Assembly: GCA_958295665.1 (NCBI GenBank)
Contig: OY282559.1
Span: 129,183,605-129,247,604 of the forward strand
Reading direction: 5' to 3'
DNA: 64,000 nucleotides
Origin: Tipula vernalis
Lineage: Eukaryota > Arthropoda > Insecta > Diptera > Tipulidae
Made by a program: the position numbers and the translations under genes. Positions 52,101 to 64,000 of this stretch are shown here, one piece after another. The notes beneath the pieces were generated by a model. That model was not told where the DNA came from, ran no database searches, and worked only from the letters and a program-made list of their open reading frames with translations. The first letter of the stretch is position 1. Every line of letters begins with the position of its first letter.

Positions 52101-54802
52101 TATTTTCAAACTTTAATTATTTTTCAAACTTCATTCAAATTTGGATTCAACATAGTTATACATTTATGTCGCTTTAATTAGTAAATCGTTTTGTTCCAGC
52201 CAGCATAATACCTTCATCTCGGCCAGCATGATGTGTTAAAAATCATTAACAATTTTACATAAATTTAATTCAAATTTTTTTTCAATGTTTTTCTTAAATT
52301 CCGGTCAAATTTTGAAATTTTTATTGAATTTTATTTCAATTTCCAAGAAATATTGGTTTCAAACATACACATAAACTGAGTTACTGCGAGCTATCACTAC
52401 TGAACTCATAACGTCGTGATAAAGCTTCATTTTTCTCATTGAAAAAAATCGGTTTCAAATCGTATCAGTCAAATTTATTCTATCTCAACAATTGAAGAGG
52501 CGAGGAATTAATTTGAGTTTAAATCCTTTTCACTATTTTGTTAAACAGCTTGAATGAATTTTGATTTAATTTGAAGTTTTAGTTCACAATACTTTTAAAT
52601 AAAATTCCATTCAAATTTAAAAATTATAATTAATTTAATTCAATCATTGATTTTACTTAATACGATTTTTTTTCCCAAATTTCGTTCAAGCTGAACTCAA
52701 ATTTTTATTCAAAATGTTTTTAAATCATGATGGCAACTGACGTCTTTTTCGATTCATTTTTATTGTGTTCGATTCAATTTACATTCAAGCCTGGGTACTG
52801 GTTCTTTCAAACATAAAATCGAAATGCAATGAAATGATTATGAAACTACATAACCCCTAAAGGCGTCCATGTATTTTGATCTTTTATGAAATTATTACTA
52901 ATATTTTCCACTCAAATATTTTTAGGCAAATTTGATCCAAGTTCTTTTCAAGCTTTTTATAAAAAAACATTTTAAATAAAACGTTTTTGTTTCTAAGTTT
53001 TAATCTTAGATTCAATCATACATTCAATTTTATTAAAATAAAATTGTAAATTTTAGTTAAACTGAAAGTTTAAACTCAAAATCTGATTTTGCTCAAACTT
53101 TAATATTGTATCTTTATATCACTTTATATCACCATATATATCCACCAAGGTTACATTTGTCTGATATTCTTTCAAAAGAATGAAACTTCCTTTGAAGGCA
53201 CTCAAATCTGAACAGCTACTAAGGTTAAAACTATTTTTCAAATTACCCATCTAGTTGGATTGGGTTCAATTTTTTTTTTAAATTAGTTGGGATTCGTTTA
53301 AATTCAAATTTAAACACAATACTTTGGGGAGCTTTTCCATCTCAAACTTATCTCCAATTTTTATTTAGTAAATTCTGCTTCAATTAAATTATTTCAAGCG
53401 CCTGTTCAGTACAACTGTAAAGTTTCCCTTCGAATGCAACGTTTTAGAGAAAATCTTTCAAATTTCATTCAATTTTAATAAATTTTATAATTTAGACCAA
53501 TTTTTGTACATGAACGTAAATTTTAAAACATTTTTATTATTTCACGCTACTCAAACTTTGTCGAACTATACTATTCAAGGGTAGATCGATTTAATTAAAT
53601 TGCATATTTGATTCAAATCGAAACTCAATTGATGTGGGATTTTAGTGCGAAATTGGCTACTTCAATATTTTCCTTGGTATTTCAAATTAAAGAAACTAAA
53701 ACTTTTATATTTTGTATTTAAGGACCACCTGAATCTTAGCTAATGTAGCAGTTTAAGTTACGCTCATCAGAATTTTCAATGACCACGTACCCCAAAAATT
53801 AACTCTGTGCCGTATAAACTTACTGAAGGTCAATAGTTTCATTGTTAGAGAGAATAAACAGATCAGATTCAAAATGGCAAATAACATACACAAAAGGAAT
53901 AAATATCGACTTCGTTGGTCCTGCGTATTGCTAAGAGCGTTATTTGGCATAATGATGATGATTTATAAGCACAATGTTATTTGGCATAATGATGAAACTA
54001 GTGACCTTTCGGGAGTTTCAATAGTCAGTTATAGGGTTGATTTTTGGGTTCTTGACAATTTAATCTTTTAATCAACATAACTTGAATTGTACTGTAGCCA
54101 AACTTCATCCAAATACGCCGATACCTAATTTCCATTAGTATTAAAGTGTTACTTTACAATTGTCGAGTGATGAGACCAGATTTCTTTAAACTGCATTGCA
54201 ATTCTGAAAGATAGAAGATAGATTTCGAAAGTAGAATTCTGAAATTTGATGTCGAGTTTTGTTTAAAAAAATACCATAGTATGCACTTTATTCTGAAATT
54301 CTCAAATCACTGTACTTGAGGTCAGCCACATAAATAACACTATAGCAATTTTTGCGCCAAATACATATTGTACAAGCTCTGCCGACGAAATTTGTTCAGC
54401 AAAAATCCTAAGTCCACAAATCAAATGATTTTTTCAAAGGTCCGTAGTAAGCGTTTGATGTAGAAATTACCATATGGCTGGTGGCTGGGGTTGACCAGAT
54501 AAATAACAAGCGAAGCTTTGAGCAACGTTTGATAATTCTATGTCGAGTCATACTACACGGGCATTCGATACAAATTATTTGACTTTGGGACTTCTGATTT
54601 TTGTTGAACGCTTGTTTTTATTACTCTCTTTTAAAACGAGTTCAAAAATTATTTCTAAGAAAACTGATTCAGTTTGATAGACTCTACTTCAGTTTGATAG
54701 ACTCTACTTTTTCAAATAGCTTTTTAAGTGATTAAAAATCGAAAGAATCATATTTGAAAATTTCATAACAAATTAACCGTAAAATTATCAGGCGGTATAG
54801 AC
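52101..54802. other. AT-rich non-coding sequence, no recognised feature
   Basis: Phrases such as 'cattcaaattt' echo the tandem array, but no period can be read. A 22-bp direct duplication of 'ttcagtttgatagactctac' lies near 54668-54712. Confidence 0.5.
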
Positions 54803-55172
54803 GATATTTTTATAAAGTGTTACGGGTTAAACTTTCCCAAATGATTTTTGTCAACTACTTTAGCAGCAATTTAATCGGGTTATTTAATGAAAATATAGGC
54901 CCACACCTGGTAATATCTTTCAGATTTTGTTAAATAGCCATAGTTTAGTAGCAATTTCAACAGGTCTAGACTTTTTCACAATTTTCAAAAAATTGTCGCT
55001 ATGCCCAACTTTTTTTATCTTAAAAGCAAAATGACGATAGTGTACCAGCAATTTCAACAGGCTTATCCTTTTTCACAATTTTCAAAAATCTGTCGAATAT
55101 GCCACATTTTTTTTTAACTTATTAACAAAAATTGTTTCAGAAAACTTAACCTGTCCACTTTATAAAAATATC
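54803..55172. repeat. MITE-like segment with 17-bp perfect inverted repeats
   Basis: GATATTTTTATAAAGTG (54803-54819) and CACTTTATAAAAATATC (55156-55172) are exact reverse complements, and GGTTAA/TTAACC pair just inside. The interior contains two direct copies of 'caatttcaacagg' plus 'tttttcacaattttcaaaaa', about 100 bp apart. No target duplication was recognised. Confidence 0.5.
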
Positions 55173-55689
55173 TCTTTATAGCTAGTTCTGCGGGTTATTT
55201 ACACATTTTTAAGTAGGCCTACATTTTTTCAATACACTTACATTTTTCGTTAATTTGTTTAGCTACACTTTGTGTGAAATACTACACACCGATCCCGTTA
55301 CTTATCTATATCTATATATCTATATAATATTATAAAGTTGTCATTTGCACTGTTGGCTGCCTTTTAGCCTCGGGATGGTTTTAGGCTATTGATAGGGCTT
55401 TTTTAGGAGCGAGTTAAGCAATCAGCAAAAATGAGTTTTTCTTAGCGTTCTACGCATCAATTTATTTTATTATGATGTGGGTTTGTACATTTTATAAAGT
55501 TTATTGTATAGCCAATACAATAAACTTTTGACTTATTTTTTTTATGAATGAAATATGGTACATCGTAAATTGAAAATATTTTGCTATAATTTGCATTTTC
55601 AATACTTTTATTATTTACTGTTTGAAAATCGTAGAAGAAAAGTTGTTTCAATTTTCAGTAAGAACGAGAAAAGAAAAGCATTTCATTTT

Positions 55690-57728
55690 AGAAACTAATA
55701 CAATCATCTTTACGGAGGACAACATACACCAAATCGTGCAAATCCACCAAAAACTACGCTTATTAGCTTTTTTAATCTGTGTAGTTTGGATGATTTTGCG
55801 AAAACGTTATTATATCACGAGGTTCCAGGTTACTTCACATGGAACAAGCATGTATTTTCCAGAAAAAAGCATGGTAGAAACGTGGAAGGACATCCAGGTA
55901 TTAAAAAGGATCCGATTCTCGGTAGAGTCTATAATATCCACCCAAATCAAACCGAGTGCTTTTATTTACGTATGTTGCTGCATCATGTCCGAGGGTCAAC
56001 TTCTTTTGAGAGGTTGAGAACTGTGAATGGTATAGTTTACCCAACTTTCCAGGCAGCTTGCGGAGAACTTTGCCTTCTAGAAAATGACGATCACTGGAGA
56101 GACACACTTGCCGATGCCACAGTCTTTCAGTCATCATACAAGTTAAAAGAATTATTCGCAATAATCTTGATTTTCTGTCAACCAACCCAACCCAATGTAT
56201 TGTGGAAAACTTTCCAAAAAAATTTATGTGATGACATTCTTCACACAGAGCGGATACGATGCAATGATAACACTATACCATTTTCCGGAGATATCTTTAA
56301 CCAATGCCTCATTGAAATAGAAGACAAGGTTTACAGTATGAGTGAGAAACATTTAGTTGACTTAGGCTTGCCTTCACCGATCCGTTACCAGCAAAATGCC
56401 AGTTATCTCTACGAAGGTAATTTAAGGCGTTCGTATGATACCACTATGTTGCGAAATTACTTACAAGAAAATGTTCCTAAATTGGAATCTGATCAACAAC
56501 GAGCTTTTGATAAAATCATCGATAGCGTTAACAACAACCGTGGTAAAATATTTTTCGTGGATGCTCCTGGTGGAACGGGAAAGACATTTTTTATTAATAT
56601 TTTACTGGCTGAAGTTAGATCTGTAGGTAGTATGGTCCTAGCTGTTGCATCATCAGGTATTGCCGCCACACTAATCAGCGGTTGTAGAACAGCACACTAC
56701 CTCTAAACATTTCTCTTCAAGAAGAATCCGTCTGCTATATCAGAAAAAATTACAAGAAACTAAGTTTATAGTGTAGGATGAGTGTACGATGAGTCATCGA
56801 GCACACATCGAAGCCATCGACCGAACCCTAAAAAATATTAAATCAAACAGGAAGCTAATGGGCGGCGGATATTGTAAAAGCATGTTTGAAATCATCGTCT
56901 ATCTGGAATTTCGTAGAGAAATTGAGTTTGAGAACTAACATGAGAGCGCAACTTGGCGGAGGTAGTGCCGAATTCTCCCGACAAGTACTTCTAATCGGAT
57001 ATGGAAAATTTCAAAATGTAAATTCTATCAACACAGTTGATCACCAAATAGGGACTGTAGTTACCATACCGTAACAGAGTTGATTTCGGCAGTTTATCCA
57101 GGAATAGAAAATATTTTGCAGAAACCATATCATCGGCTATGCGTAAGAGCAATCGTTTCGCCACGTAACACATCTGCAGAGGAAATAAACCACATCATTT
57201 TAGACAAATTCAAGGGAGAAAATCGAGAATACAAATCTATCGACACTATCATTAATACGGAAGATGTAGTGAATTATCCGCAAGAATTCTTGAACAGTAT
57301 TAATCCCGCAGGCTTTCCACTATATAATCTTAAATTGAAAGCCCAACATGTGTAATGGCACCAGATTGCAGATCAAAGCAATGCGAAATAACATACTTGA
57401 AGCCATCATTCTCACAGGACCAGCAGCTGGAGAACTAGCATATATACCTCGCATTCCCATGATCCCTACAGATTTGCCTTTTCAGTTTAAAAGGCTTCAG
57501 TTTCCAATTAAACTTTCTTTCGCAATCACTATCAACAAATCACAGGGTCAAACCTTTAAGTATATAGGGGTAGACTTGCGATTAGAATGTTTTTCACATG
57601 GTCAATTATATGTGGGTCTGTCAAGAATTGGAAATTCCGATAACCAATTTATCCTAATACCCGACTGCAATAAAACCAAAAATACTAAAATAAACTTATT
57701 CAGAAGTGCTTTAAATAAAAAATTATAA
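55690..57728 (+). pseudogene. Helitron Rep-helicase C-terminal half, decayed
   Basis: It opens with 'TTLISFFNLCSLDDFAKTLLYHEVPGYFTWN' and 'GHPGIKKDPILGRVYNIHPNQTECFYLRMLLHHVRG', characteristic of the region joining the Rep and helicase domains of Helitron proteins. The SF1B (PIF1-like) helicase follows: Walker A 'GGTGKTF' near 56571, then a frame break at about 56706, degraded motifs II-IV, 'AVRAIVSPRN' near 57140, 'FAITINKSQGQTF' near 57521 and 'LYVGLSRI' near 57607, ending at 57728. The Rep nuclease is missing, so this copy is 5'-truncated or too decayed upstream. At least three frames are involved. Confidence 0.8.
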
Positions 57729-57847
57729 TATTATGTAAATGAAATAAATTTTAATTTTATGTTCACCATTGAATATCGAGTCTTTGTCACTAAACCAAGC
57801 AAAACCTAAAGCTAGCGGTTGCTTAATCACTGCAGATTCGGCACGCG

Positions 57848-57867
57848 TAGCTGCCGCAGGCTGCTAG
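57848..57867 (+). other. Possible Helitron 3' terminus
   Basis: About 120 bp after the helicase stop, TAGC-t-GCC-gca-GGC-t-GCTA folds into a small hairpin that ends in CTAG followed by T, the usual Helitron 3' end. The hairpin overlaps the CTAG, which is atypical. Confidence 0.4.
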
Positions 57868-60800
57868 TTCTTCTATAAGCGTACGGTTATTCAAAGCCCC
57901 TCCAAATTAAAGCTTACAAAATTTTGACAATTTTAGATTTGATGTTGATTTCCGAATTTTTTTTACAAATTCTTTTATTGGAAGGAATTTATCGTAGTCG
58001 ATAATTCAGATAACTCTGCCAGATTTATTATTTAGGATATTAAAAAATTTTAAAATTAACGTCGAGATTTTTACTCAAAATTTTAATAATTTATAATTAA
58101 ATCTTTAAATTTTAAAGGAAACTCTTGTGGACAAACATAGAGTTTAAAATTCAGAAACTTTTTGTAACTAATACCAATAAAACATACTTAAACCTGATTA
58201 AAATTTTAATGTGCCATATTTAACTAAGATTTCAGTTCCAATTTGAATTAGGTTTGGGACACAATATTTTAAATGCTTCGTACATAAGATCATAATAAAA
58301 TCGTAAATAACGATTGTTTTGTGTTTTTTCTTAGAGAATGCCCTCTCTATCGAGAAATATCGATAGATTCATGGATATAGCATAGTTATTTAATTCCAGA
58401 GGACTTGAGAAAATGCAAATCTTGAAATTGGATCCGGAATTTATAATATCAACCTCAACTACACATAGAACAAGCTAAATGATTCAATTGAAACTGCTGC
58501 GATCTAGACCTCCTCAATAGCAAAACAGATCACGCTTTATCATAATGTTAATATAAATATCAATGTTGAGATCAAGATAATTTCTGATACAGTTATTTCA
58601 ATTTAAATTATAATTAACAAAAGTCAAAAATGGTAATTGCAAAGAAAGTCATTTTTTTACTGCTGAACTTATACTCGAGCAATAAATCCAATAAGTCGTA
58701 AATTAATCGAATTTGTATGTGCAAAGATACATAAAATCTATAGTGAGAGTTGTCCTAGATCCCCATTCTATTCTAATCTAATAACTAACTAGAAAAAAAA
58801 TTACTTGTTACATTTACAAGTCTTACCAATTGAGATTTCTTCTTATAAACATAGAGAAAATGCAATTCAAAATGATTTTTGTAGAAGAACTAGATTCAAA
58901 CAAAAAACAAGTTTCAAATTAAAGAATGAAAACTTAAATTTTTTTGTTTTTTCTTAAACTAGTAAACGAAATTAAAAATTTGTAGTAGATTTTAAATTTT
59001 TGGTCGCGAAATGGATGAAGCGAAACTCTTGGATCGTTTAATGAAATTGCAAAAAATACAATGATAACAATCTTTGTTGTTGTTGTTGTTGTAGAAAGTG
59101 GCATTTTAATTCATTACTAAGATTAAGCGAGAAAAGAAACTCATTTTGTGATAATTTGATTTGATTTTTGTTTTTTTTACTGTCTAACTAACAGCACATA
59201 AAGCACATTAAACATAAAATTATCGAGTATCGTAATGCTGGCGAAAGCGTTTTAGTAATTTATAATCTCTATAATTTAAGAGTATTCAATCTGACTCTCA
59301 TTGAAATAAATTATTTGCATATTTCTAATAAGAATTTCACCGATTTCCGAAGTAAATAATTAAGTTTGTGCGATCGACATTTTATAATCGCATGTTTCGG
59401 CTCAAAATTTAGTTCCACATAGTGCTATATTTTGAGGATTGTATAAAAACCAAAATTAGATTTTTATAAATTTATTTTGAAAATTCAAATTTAAATGTCA
59501 AGAGAATTATTTACGTTACACAAGCTCCTTTATATTACGATAAAATATATAATGGTGGAAAGCACCTTGATTATTTTTATTGGCATTACAATTTACGATC
59601 CATGATCGATTTGATACTTTCAAGTGCGATCAGTATGTAAAATAGGCAAAATTATATGCCAATGTCAACGTTAACGTTTAATTTTAAGAGTGGATTTCAC
59701 AGGCAGTGAGCCTTCCGATAAAGGCTGATGAATACTCGACTGTTCGATTACGTTTTCAGCAAGGAGAACAAGGCGTATGTTAAGTATATCCATCAATAAA
59801 ATTTGTAAAATAAAATTGGAAAGAAATTTCTTTCTTTCTTTCTTTTTTTTTTTGTTTTGTTTGAATGATGCTTATAAATTGGCACACTTTACAATAATAA
59901 AACTATAAAACTATTTAAAAACTATCGTTTTGTTTATAAAACTCACAATACATATTATTAACTTAACTTCCATCGTTTTGTTTACTTTTGATGATTAATT
60001 TAATTTTGTCACTTGTGCTGCGCGCACTCTATTATCAATCTCTTAATTTTGCTTCATACATAAATTTCACAACAACACCTTGAAACTATTTTTGTAACTA
60101 CTTAATTATTGTTTATCATACTAATTTATTTAAATTGTACAATTTTCTTTTGATACACCTTAAACCACTTTTCTTTTGCAACTGAAGAAATTTCTCTCAA
60201 AAGATCTTCTTTTATTATTATTTGAAAAAAAAAAAAAAAAAAAAAAAAAAACTATGAATAATAATAGTAATAGTAGTAATAACTATAACTACATATACGA
60301 GTATATATTGTACACAAAATAATATTAAAAGAAAATTTGAATGGAATATGCGAATCGGTATATTGTTTAAAAGAAATTCTTTGCAAAATTTTCTTTTTTA
60401 AATTAAAGTAACATTTATTATTTTTTTTGTTGTTGCTACTGCTATTATAATATTATTACTTTAGATCCATTACACAATTAACTAAACGAAAACTAATTAT
60501 CGCTGTTATTTTTGTTGTTGTAGATTTGATTGTTTAATTTACTAAATACATGTAAAGTACTTTGTGTGGGGTTTTTGCTTTGTACTGTATGGTGCATGCA
60601 GTTGATTGATGAATGTCAATAACCGTTTGTAAAACACGAATATGTAAATTACTTTCAAATTTGCAACTTTATATGATTGACTGTAATGAAAATTGCAATA
60701 ATAATAAATCCAGTTTCTTAGCTAAAATCAAAGAATCGTTTATCGTCTGTATAATTCATTTTTAGGTCTGCATATATGTCTTCTCTGTTATTTAAAGAAA

Positions 60801-61375
60801 ATAAATCGTAATTGAATAAATTCCGGATGCTTGCCCATTCTTAGATTATCACTTCTTTAATGTTAAGTTAACATTGAGTGCTTTACTACTCTAGGCCATT
60901 TTTTCGTTTACATCAATGTTGTCACAATTCAAATAATTTTCGGTTTTATTCTTTTTCTTAATGTTTCATACGGGCTCGCGTATTCAATATACATGATGGA
61001 CCAGCCAGAAACGTTCTGTCGTTTGGTCTAGAGAGGGATATTATGTTTGGTGACTTTGAAATCACCTGTGAAAGTCATTTTAAGGATAACTTACTTTTTT
61101 AATATGTACCTATATTTTTAGATGAATAATTATTTTCCGCAAAAACCAACGTCTTTTATCTAAAAAATTTTGGTAGATTATTGAAATGAGAATTATATTT
61201 TGGTTTTATTTTTATCAGTTGGTAATATTGATTATAGAATTTGTAATTATGTATAACGTCATTGAAAATAAAAAAAAAACTTTTTTTTACTTCCGTCAAT
61301 CAACTTGTCTAGTAAAGACGTTTTTTTTATTAACATACGAGTATAAGATTCGTATCCATCGGCAAATTTAAAACA
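57868..61375. other. AT-rich non-coding sequence; right end should contain the Copia 5' LTR
   Basis: No gene or RNA was recognised. There are long homopolymer runs (A near 60228-60250) and a (TTG)n tract near 59073-59092. The Copia LTR must end at 61375 (…AACA), but its left boundary cannot be set without the partner LTR. Confidence 0.45.
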
Positions 61376-61444
61376 GGTTATGGGCCCAGCATACGAATAT
61401 TAGTGAAACATAAATTTGTGTTAATTAAAAAATATCGGAAAAGG

Positions 61445-62077
61445 CGTTTTCAACGATAGAAAAACTAAAAGGGCGTGATAATTATAACTCGTGGAGGTTC
61501 GCTGTTCAAGCATATTTTGAGGACCTAGACCTATGGGATGCAGTAATAGGTAAGGACGAAAACGAAAAAAATATTAAAAAGGCACGCGCCAAGTTGATTT
61601 TGTTAATTGACAAAATAGTTTACCCACATGTGCAGAGTACAAAAACTGCCAAAGAAGCGTGGGTGAATTGGAGAAAGCTTTCCAAGATGCTGGTTTGACC
61701 AGGCGAGTAGGTTTACTCTGGAGTTTAATATCAACGAGATTGACTGATTGCAGTTCCGTAGAGGAATACGTGAATTTACATATGCTTATAAGTTGAATGG
61801 GGTCGGATTGGTCGTGACGGATGAATGGACTGGAACGTTGCTGTTATCGGGTCTACCAGATGAGTACAGACCGATGATTATGTGCATTGCGGCTTCCGGT
61901 ATTAAGATTTCTGCCGATTCAATTAAAAATAAAATATTGGAAGATGTCAAGAGTAAATCCATGACAAATAATGCTGCATTGGTTATGAAGAAAGTTAAGC
62001 TGTTTGTTCCAGATCAGTGTGCAAACCTTTTATCCGTCAGCCAAATAGTAAAAAAACGGTTAAAAGGTAGTATTTGA
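61445..62077 (+). pseudogene. Copia gag remnant
   Basis: 'TIEKLKGRDNYNSWRFAVQAYFEDLDLWDAV' opens the capsid-like gag of the Copia class. A frame change near 61670 is followed by 'DEWTGTLLLSGLPDEYRPMIM' from 61748 onward. After 'NNAALVMKK' the zinc knuckle and the protease with its D-[TS]-G site are missing. The frame passes directly into 'DQCANLLSVSQIVKK', which normally follows the protease. Confidence 0.75.
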
Positions 62078-62093
62078 CAACAGTGGGTGTAAT

Positions 62094-63243
62094 TTGTATG
62101 ATCAATCCAACAAAGTAGTCATCACAGCAAAACATGAACATAGTATGTTTATATTTAATCGGCCCAGTGACAGTTTGGCCCTGATATCCAGTACTGGGAC
62201 ATCTAATTCAGATGAAATATTATGGCATCGGCGAATGGGACATTTAAATTTCAACAGTTTGATGAAGTTGAAATCAGAACGTGCAGTAGGTGTTAATTTT
62301 AATCAAACAAACCACGACGGATGTTCACTTTGTTTAAAGGGTAAACAAACACTTCTCCCATTTAAAGAAGTTGCAGTTCGGGCAAATCAAAGGCTGGATT
62401 TAATTCATTCTGATTTATGCGGCCCAATCGAATGTGCTTCGCTTAGAGGTACGCGTTACTTTATGGTGTTCGTCGACGATTTCACAAGACGCGTTTTTGT
62501 CTACATACTTGAGTCAAAAACAGAAGATGTCAATACTTTTGTGAAAATTAAAAATTTTGTTGAGAACCAAACTGGAAGGATGATAAAAGTTTTACGTACC
62601 GATAATGGCAGTGAATATTGCAATGAGCAATTTTTGAAAATCATCCGGACGTCGGGTATTCTGCATCAATTAACAGGACCGTATACGCCAGAACAGAATG
62701 GAGTTGCAGAACGCATGAACCGAACTATAGTAGAACGTGTGCGATGCATGATGTTTGATGCGAACTTAGGTGAACCATTTTGGGCAGAAGCAGTGTCGTT
62801 CACCGTGTAGAGATTTGTTGCGTTTCCGAGTGTTCGGTTGTGTATATTGGGTGCAAATCCCAGAACAGAAACGGAAAAAATTTGACGTAAAGTCGAAGAT
62901 GGGAATCTACATTGGTTATAGCGAAGTATCGAAAGCCTACAGGATGTATGACCCCGATACAAAGCAGATTACAGTTAGTCGTGATGTAGTTTTTCACGAG
63001 AACCAGCGTGTTGAAGAACAGATACTGTCAGAATCAGTCAGTTCCTCTTATTTAGATATTTTCCCGGAAGCATCGAGAATCGATAATGATGACATCGGAT
63101 ATTTGTCACAGACCCCAACCAATGATCCAGATGAGAATGACAACTCTGCATCATCTGATGAAGTGACCAACGACGATACATTTTACACGACCAGTGAACA
63201 AGAAACTGAGAATGAAACTCTTCAAGTAATGACTGATGACTGA
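62094..63243 (+). pseudogene. Copia integrase with internal deletion
   Basis: GAG-pre-integrase zinc region: 'LWHRRMGHLNFNSLMKL' and 'CSLCLKGKQT'. Core: 'DLIHSDLCGPI' (first Asp), 'VLRTDNGSEYCN' (second Asp), 'TPEQNGVAERMNRT' (Glu). At 62805 the frame runs into a stop and resumes in another frame at 'LLRFRVFGCVYWVQIPEQKRKKFD', so about 40 residues are deleted. The C-terminal region up to 63243 is acidic, as is usual in the linker before RT. Confidence 0.8.
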
Positions 63244-63375
63244 AATGAAGGCGAATCTAGGCGTTCTTCTAAACAGCCTAAGCCAGTAAAATAGAATGAC
63301 TATATGACTTACAACGTGCGAGCCGATAGTGAGAAATGAAAAGAGGCCATGTGTAATGAATACAGTTCGTTGTAA

Positions 63376-64000
63376 CAAAACAGCACTTGGAGTTTTGTTG
63401 ATCTTCTACCGAATCGAAAGCCGATAAACTGTAAACGGGTTTTCAAAACCAAGAGGGACGCAACTGGAAAGATAATAAGATATAAGGCGAGACTGGTAAT
63501 CAAGGGTTCTTGTCAAGAGAATGGCATTGATTACGCAGAAACTTATGCCCCGGTAGTTAGGTATAGCTCGATTAGGACGTTAATTGCAATTGCCGTGAAA
63601 TATGATCTTGATATAGATCAATTGGATGCCGTGACGACATTTCTACAAGATCTCGATGAGGAGATCTATATGACGCCTCCGGAAGGTTATGCAAAAGGCA
63701 ACAAAGTGTGTAGTCTTAACAAATCATTGTATGGTTTAAAAGAGGCAAGCCGAATTTGGAATATAAAGTTGGGCAACGAATTGTTAAAGTTTGGTTTAGC
63801 CAAGTTCAAAGTCGATCCGTGCATCTATTACCAAGTTAGTGGAAGTAAAATGATATTTGTTGCCGTTTATGTGGATGACCTGATAATATTCACGAATGAC
63901 AAAGAAATGAAAAGGAACCTCAAAGAAAACCTGATGTCAACATTCAAGATGAAAGATTTGGGTGAAGCGCGTAATGTATTAGGTCTACAAATAACACGCG
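63376..64000 (+). pseudogene. Copia reverse transcriptase, cut by the window edge
   Basis: After stops near 63292, 63338 and 63374 the frame is open to the edge. It carries 'STWSFVDLLPNRKPINCKRVFKTKRDATGKI', 'YKARLVIKG', 'AETYAPVVRYSSIRTLIAIAV', 'SLYGLKEASRIWN' and the catalytic YVDD (63868-63879). The fourth motif reads 'LDAVTTFLQDLDEEIYM', where Copia elements usually have a 'LDV.TAFLNG.L.EEIYM' pattern. RNase H lies outside the window. Confidence 0.8.

Larger units (their letters stand above)
61376..64000 (+). mobile_element. Copia LTR retrotransposon, decayed, continues past the edge
   Basis: The primer site GGTTATGGGCCCAGC (61376-61390) matches the initiator-tRNA-Met half-molecule site used by Copia. 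Gag, GAG-pre-integrase, integrase and reverse transcriptase follow in Copia order. Two internal deletions and several frameshifts make it non-autonomous. Confidence 0.85.

Noticed and set aside
55622..56017. 131-codon plus-strand open frame upstream of the Helitron helicase
   Set aside because: The adjacent frame contains the family-typical Helitron residues over the same bases, so this frame is a shadow.

Overview
This is AT-rich eukaryotic sequence, most likely from an insect. A dipteran is my best guess, from the style of the mobile elements, short genic introns embedded among very long ones, and a protein that matches neurobeachin-like (NBEAL) BEACH proteins. There is no operon-like organisation and I found no rRNA, tRNA or CRISPR array.

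The backbone of the window is one split host gene on the + strand. Six exons (10743-11366, 12401-12472, 38406-38834, 38910-39667, 39739-39991, 40053-43145) encode about 1,720 residues of an NBEAL1/2-type protein: the N-terminal armadillo-like part, the concanavalin-A/laminin-G-like domain and the middle helical regions. The initiating exon and the PH-BEACH-WD40 C-terminus are not in the window. The last exon ends at a good splice donor, so the gene should continue past position 64000. Just beyond that donor, on the opposite strand, sits a second host gene (43365-45815) for a low-complexity, probably secreted protein rich in Ser, Pro, Tyr and Gln.

Almost everything else is mobile DNA. From left to right: a LINE with a DUF4780-type ORF1, a hAT relic, a Jockey-like LINE relic, a Tc1/mariner fragment and a 672-bp internally deleted LINE with an 11-bp target duplication (1-10252). 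Inside the 27-kb NBEAL intron lie a MULE-type transposon (13019-15260) and a nested pair of LTR elements. An old minus-strand Ty3/gypsy relic (16229-26927, TSD ATCGG) was split by a young plus-strand LTR element (16934-24005, TSD ATCT). The young element has 1,230-bp LTRs with no difference seen by eye and only gag and protease, joined by a textbook -1 frameshift signal. The intron also holds a full-length Jockey-type LINE with two open reading frames (28752-33256), whose endonuclease has lost a catalytic Asn.

Right of the NBEAL exons, the next intron holds a diverged tandem array with a period of about 0.5 kb (45990-52100). It was invaded by four cut-and-paste elements whose target duplications can be read exactly, including a 2.2-kb transposon with 182-bp terminal inverted repeats that I cannot assign. 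A decayed Helitron helicase (55690-57728) and a decayed Copia element (61376 to the edge) complete the window. Target duplications and nesting let the relative order of many insertions be read from the sequence alone.
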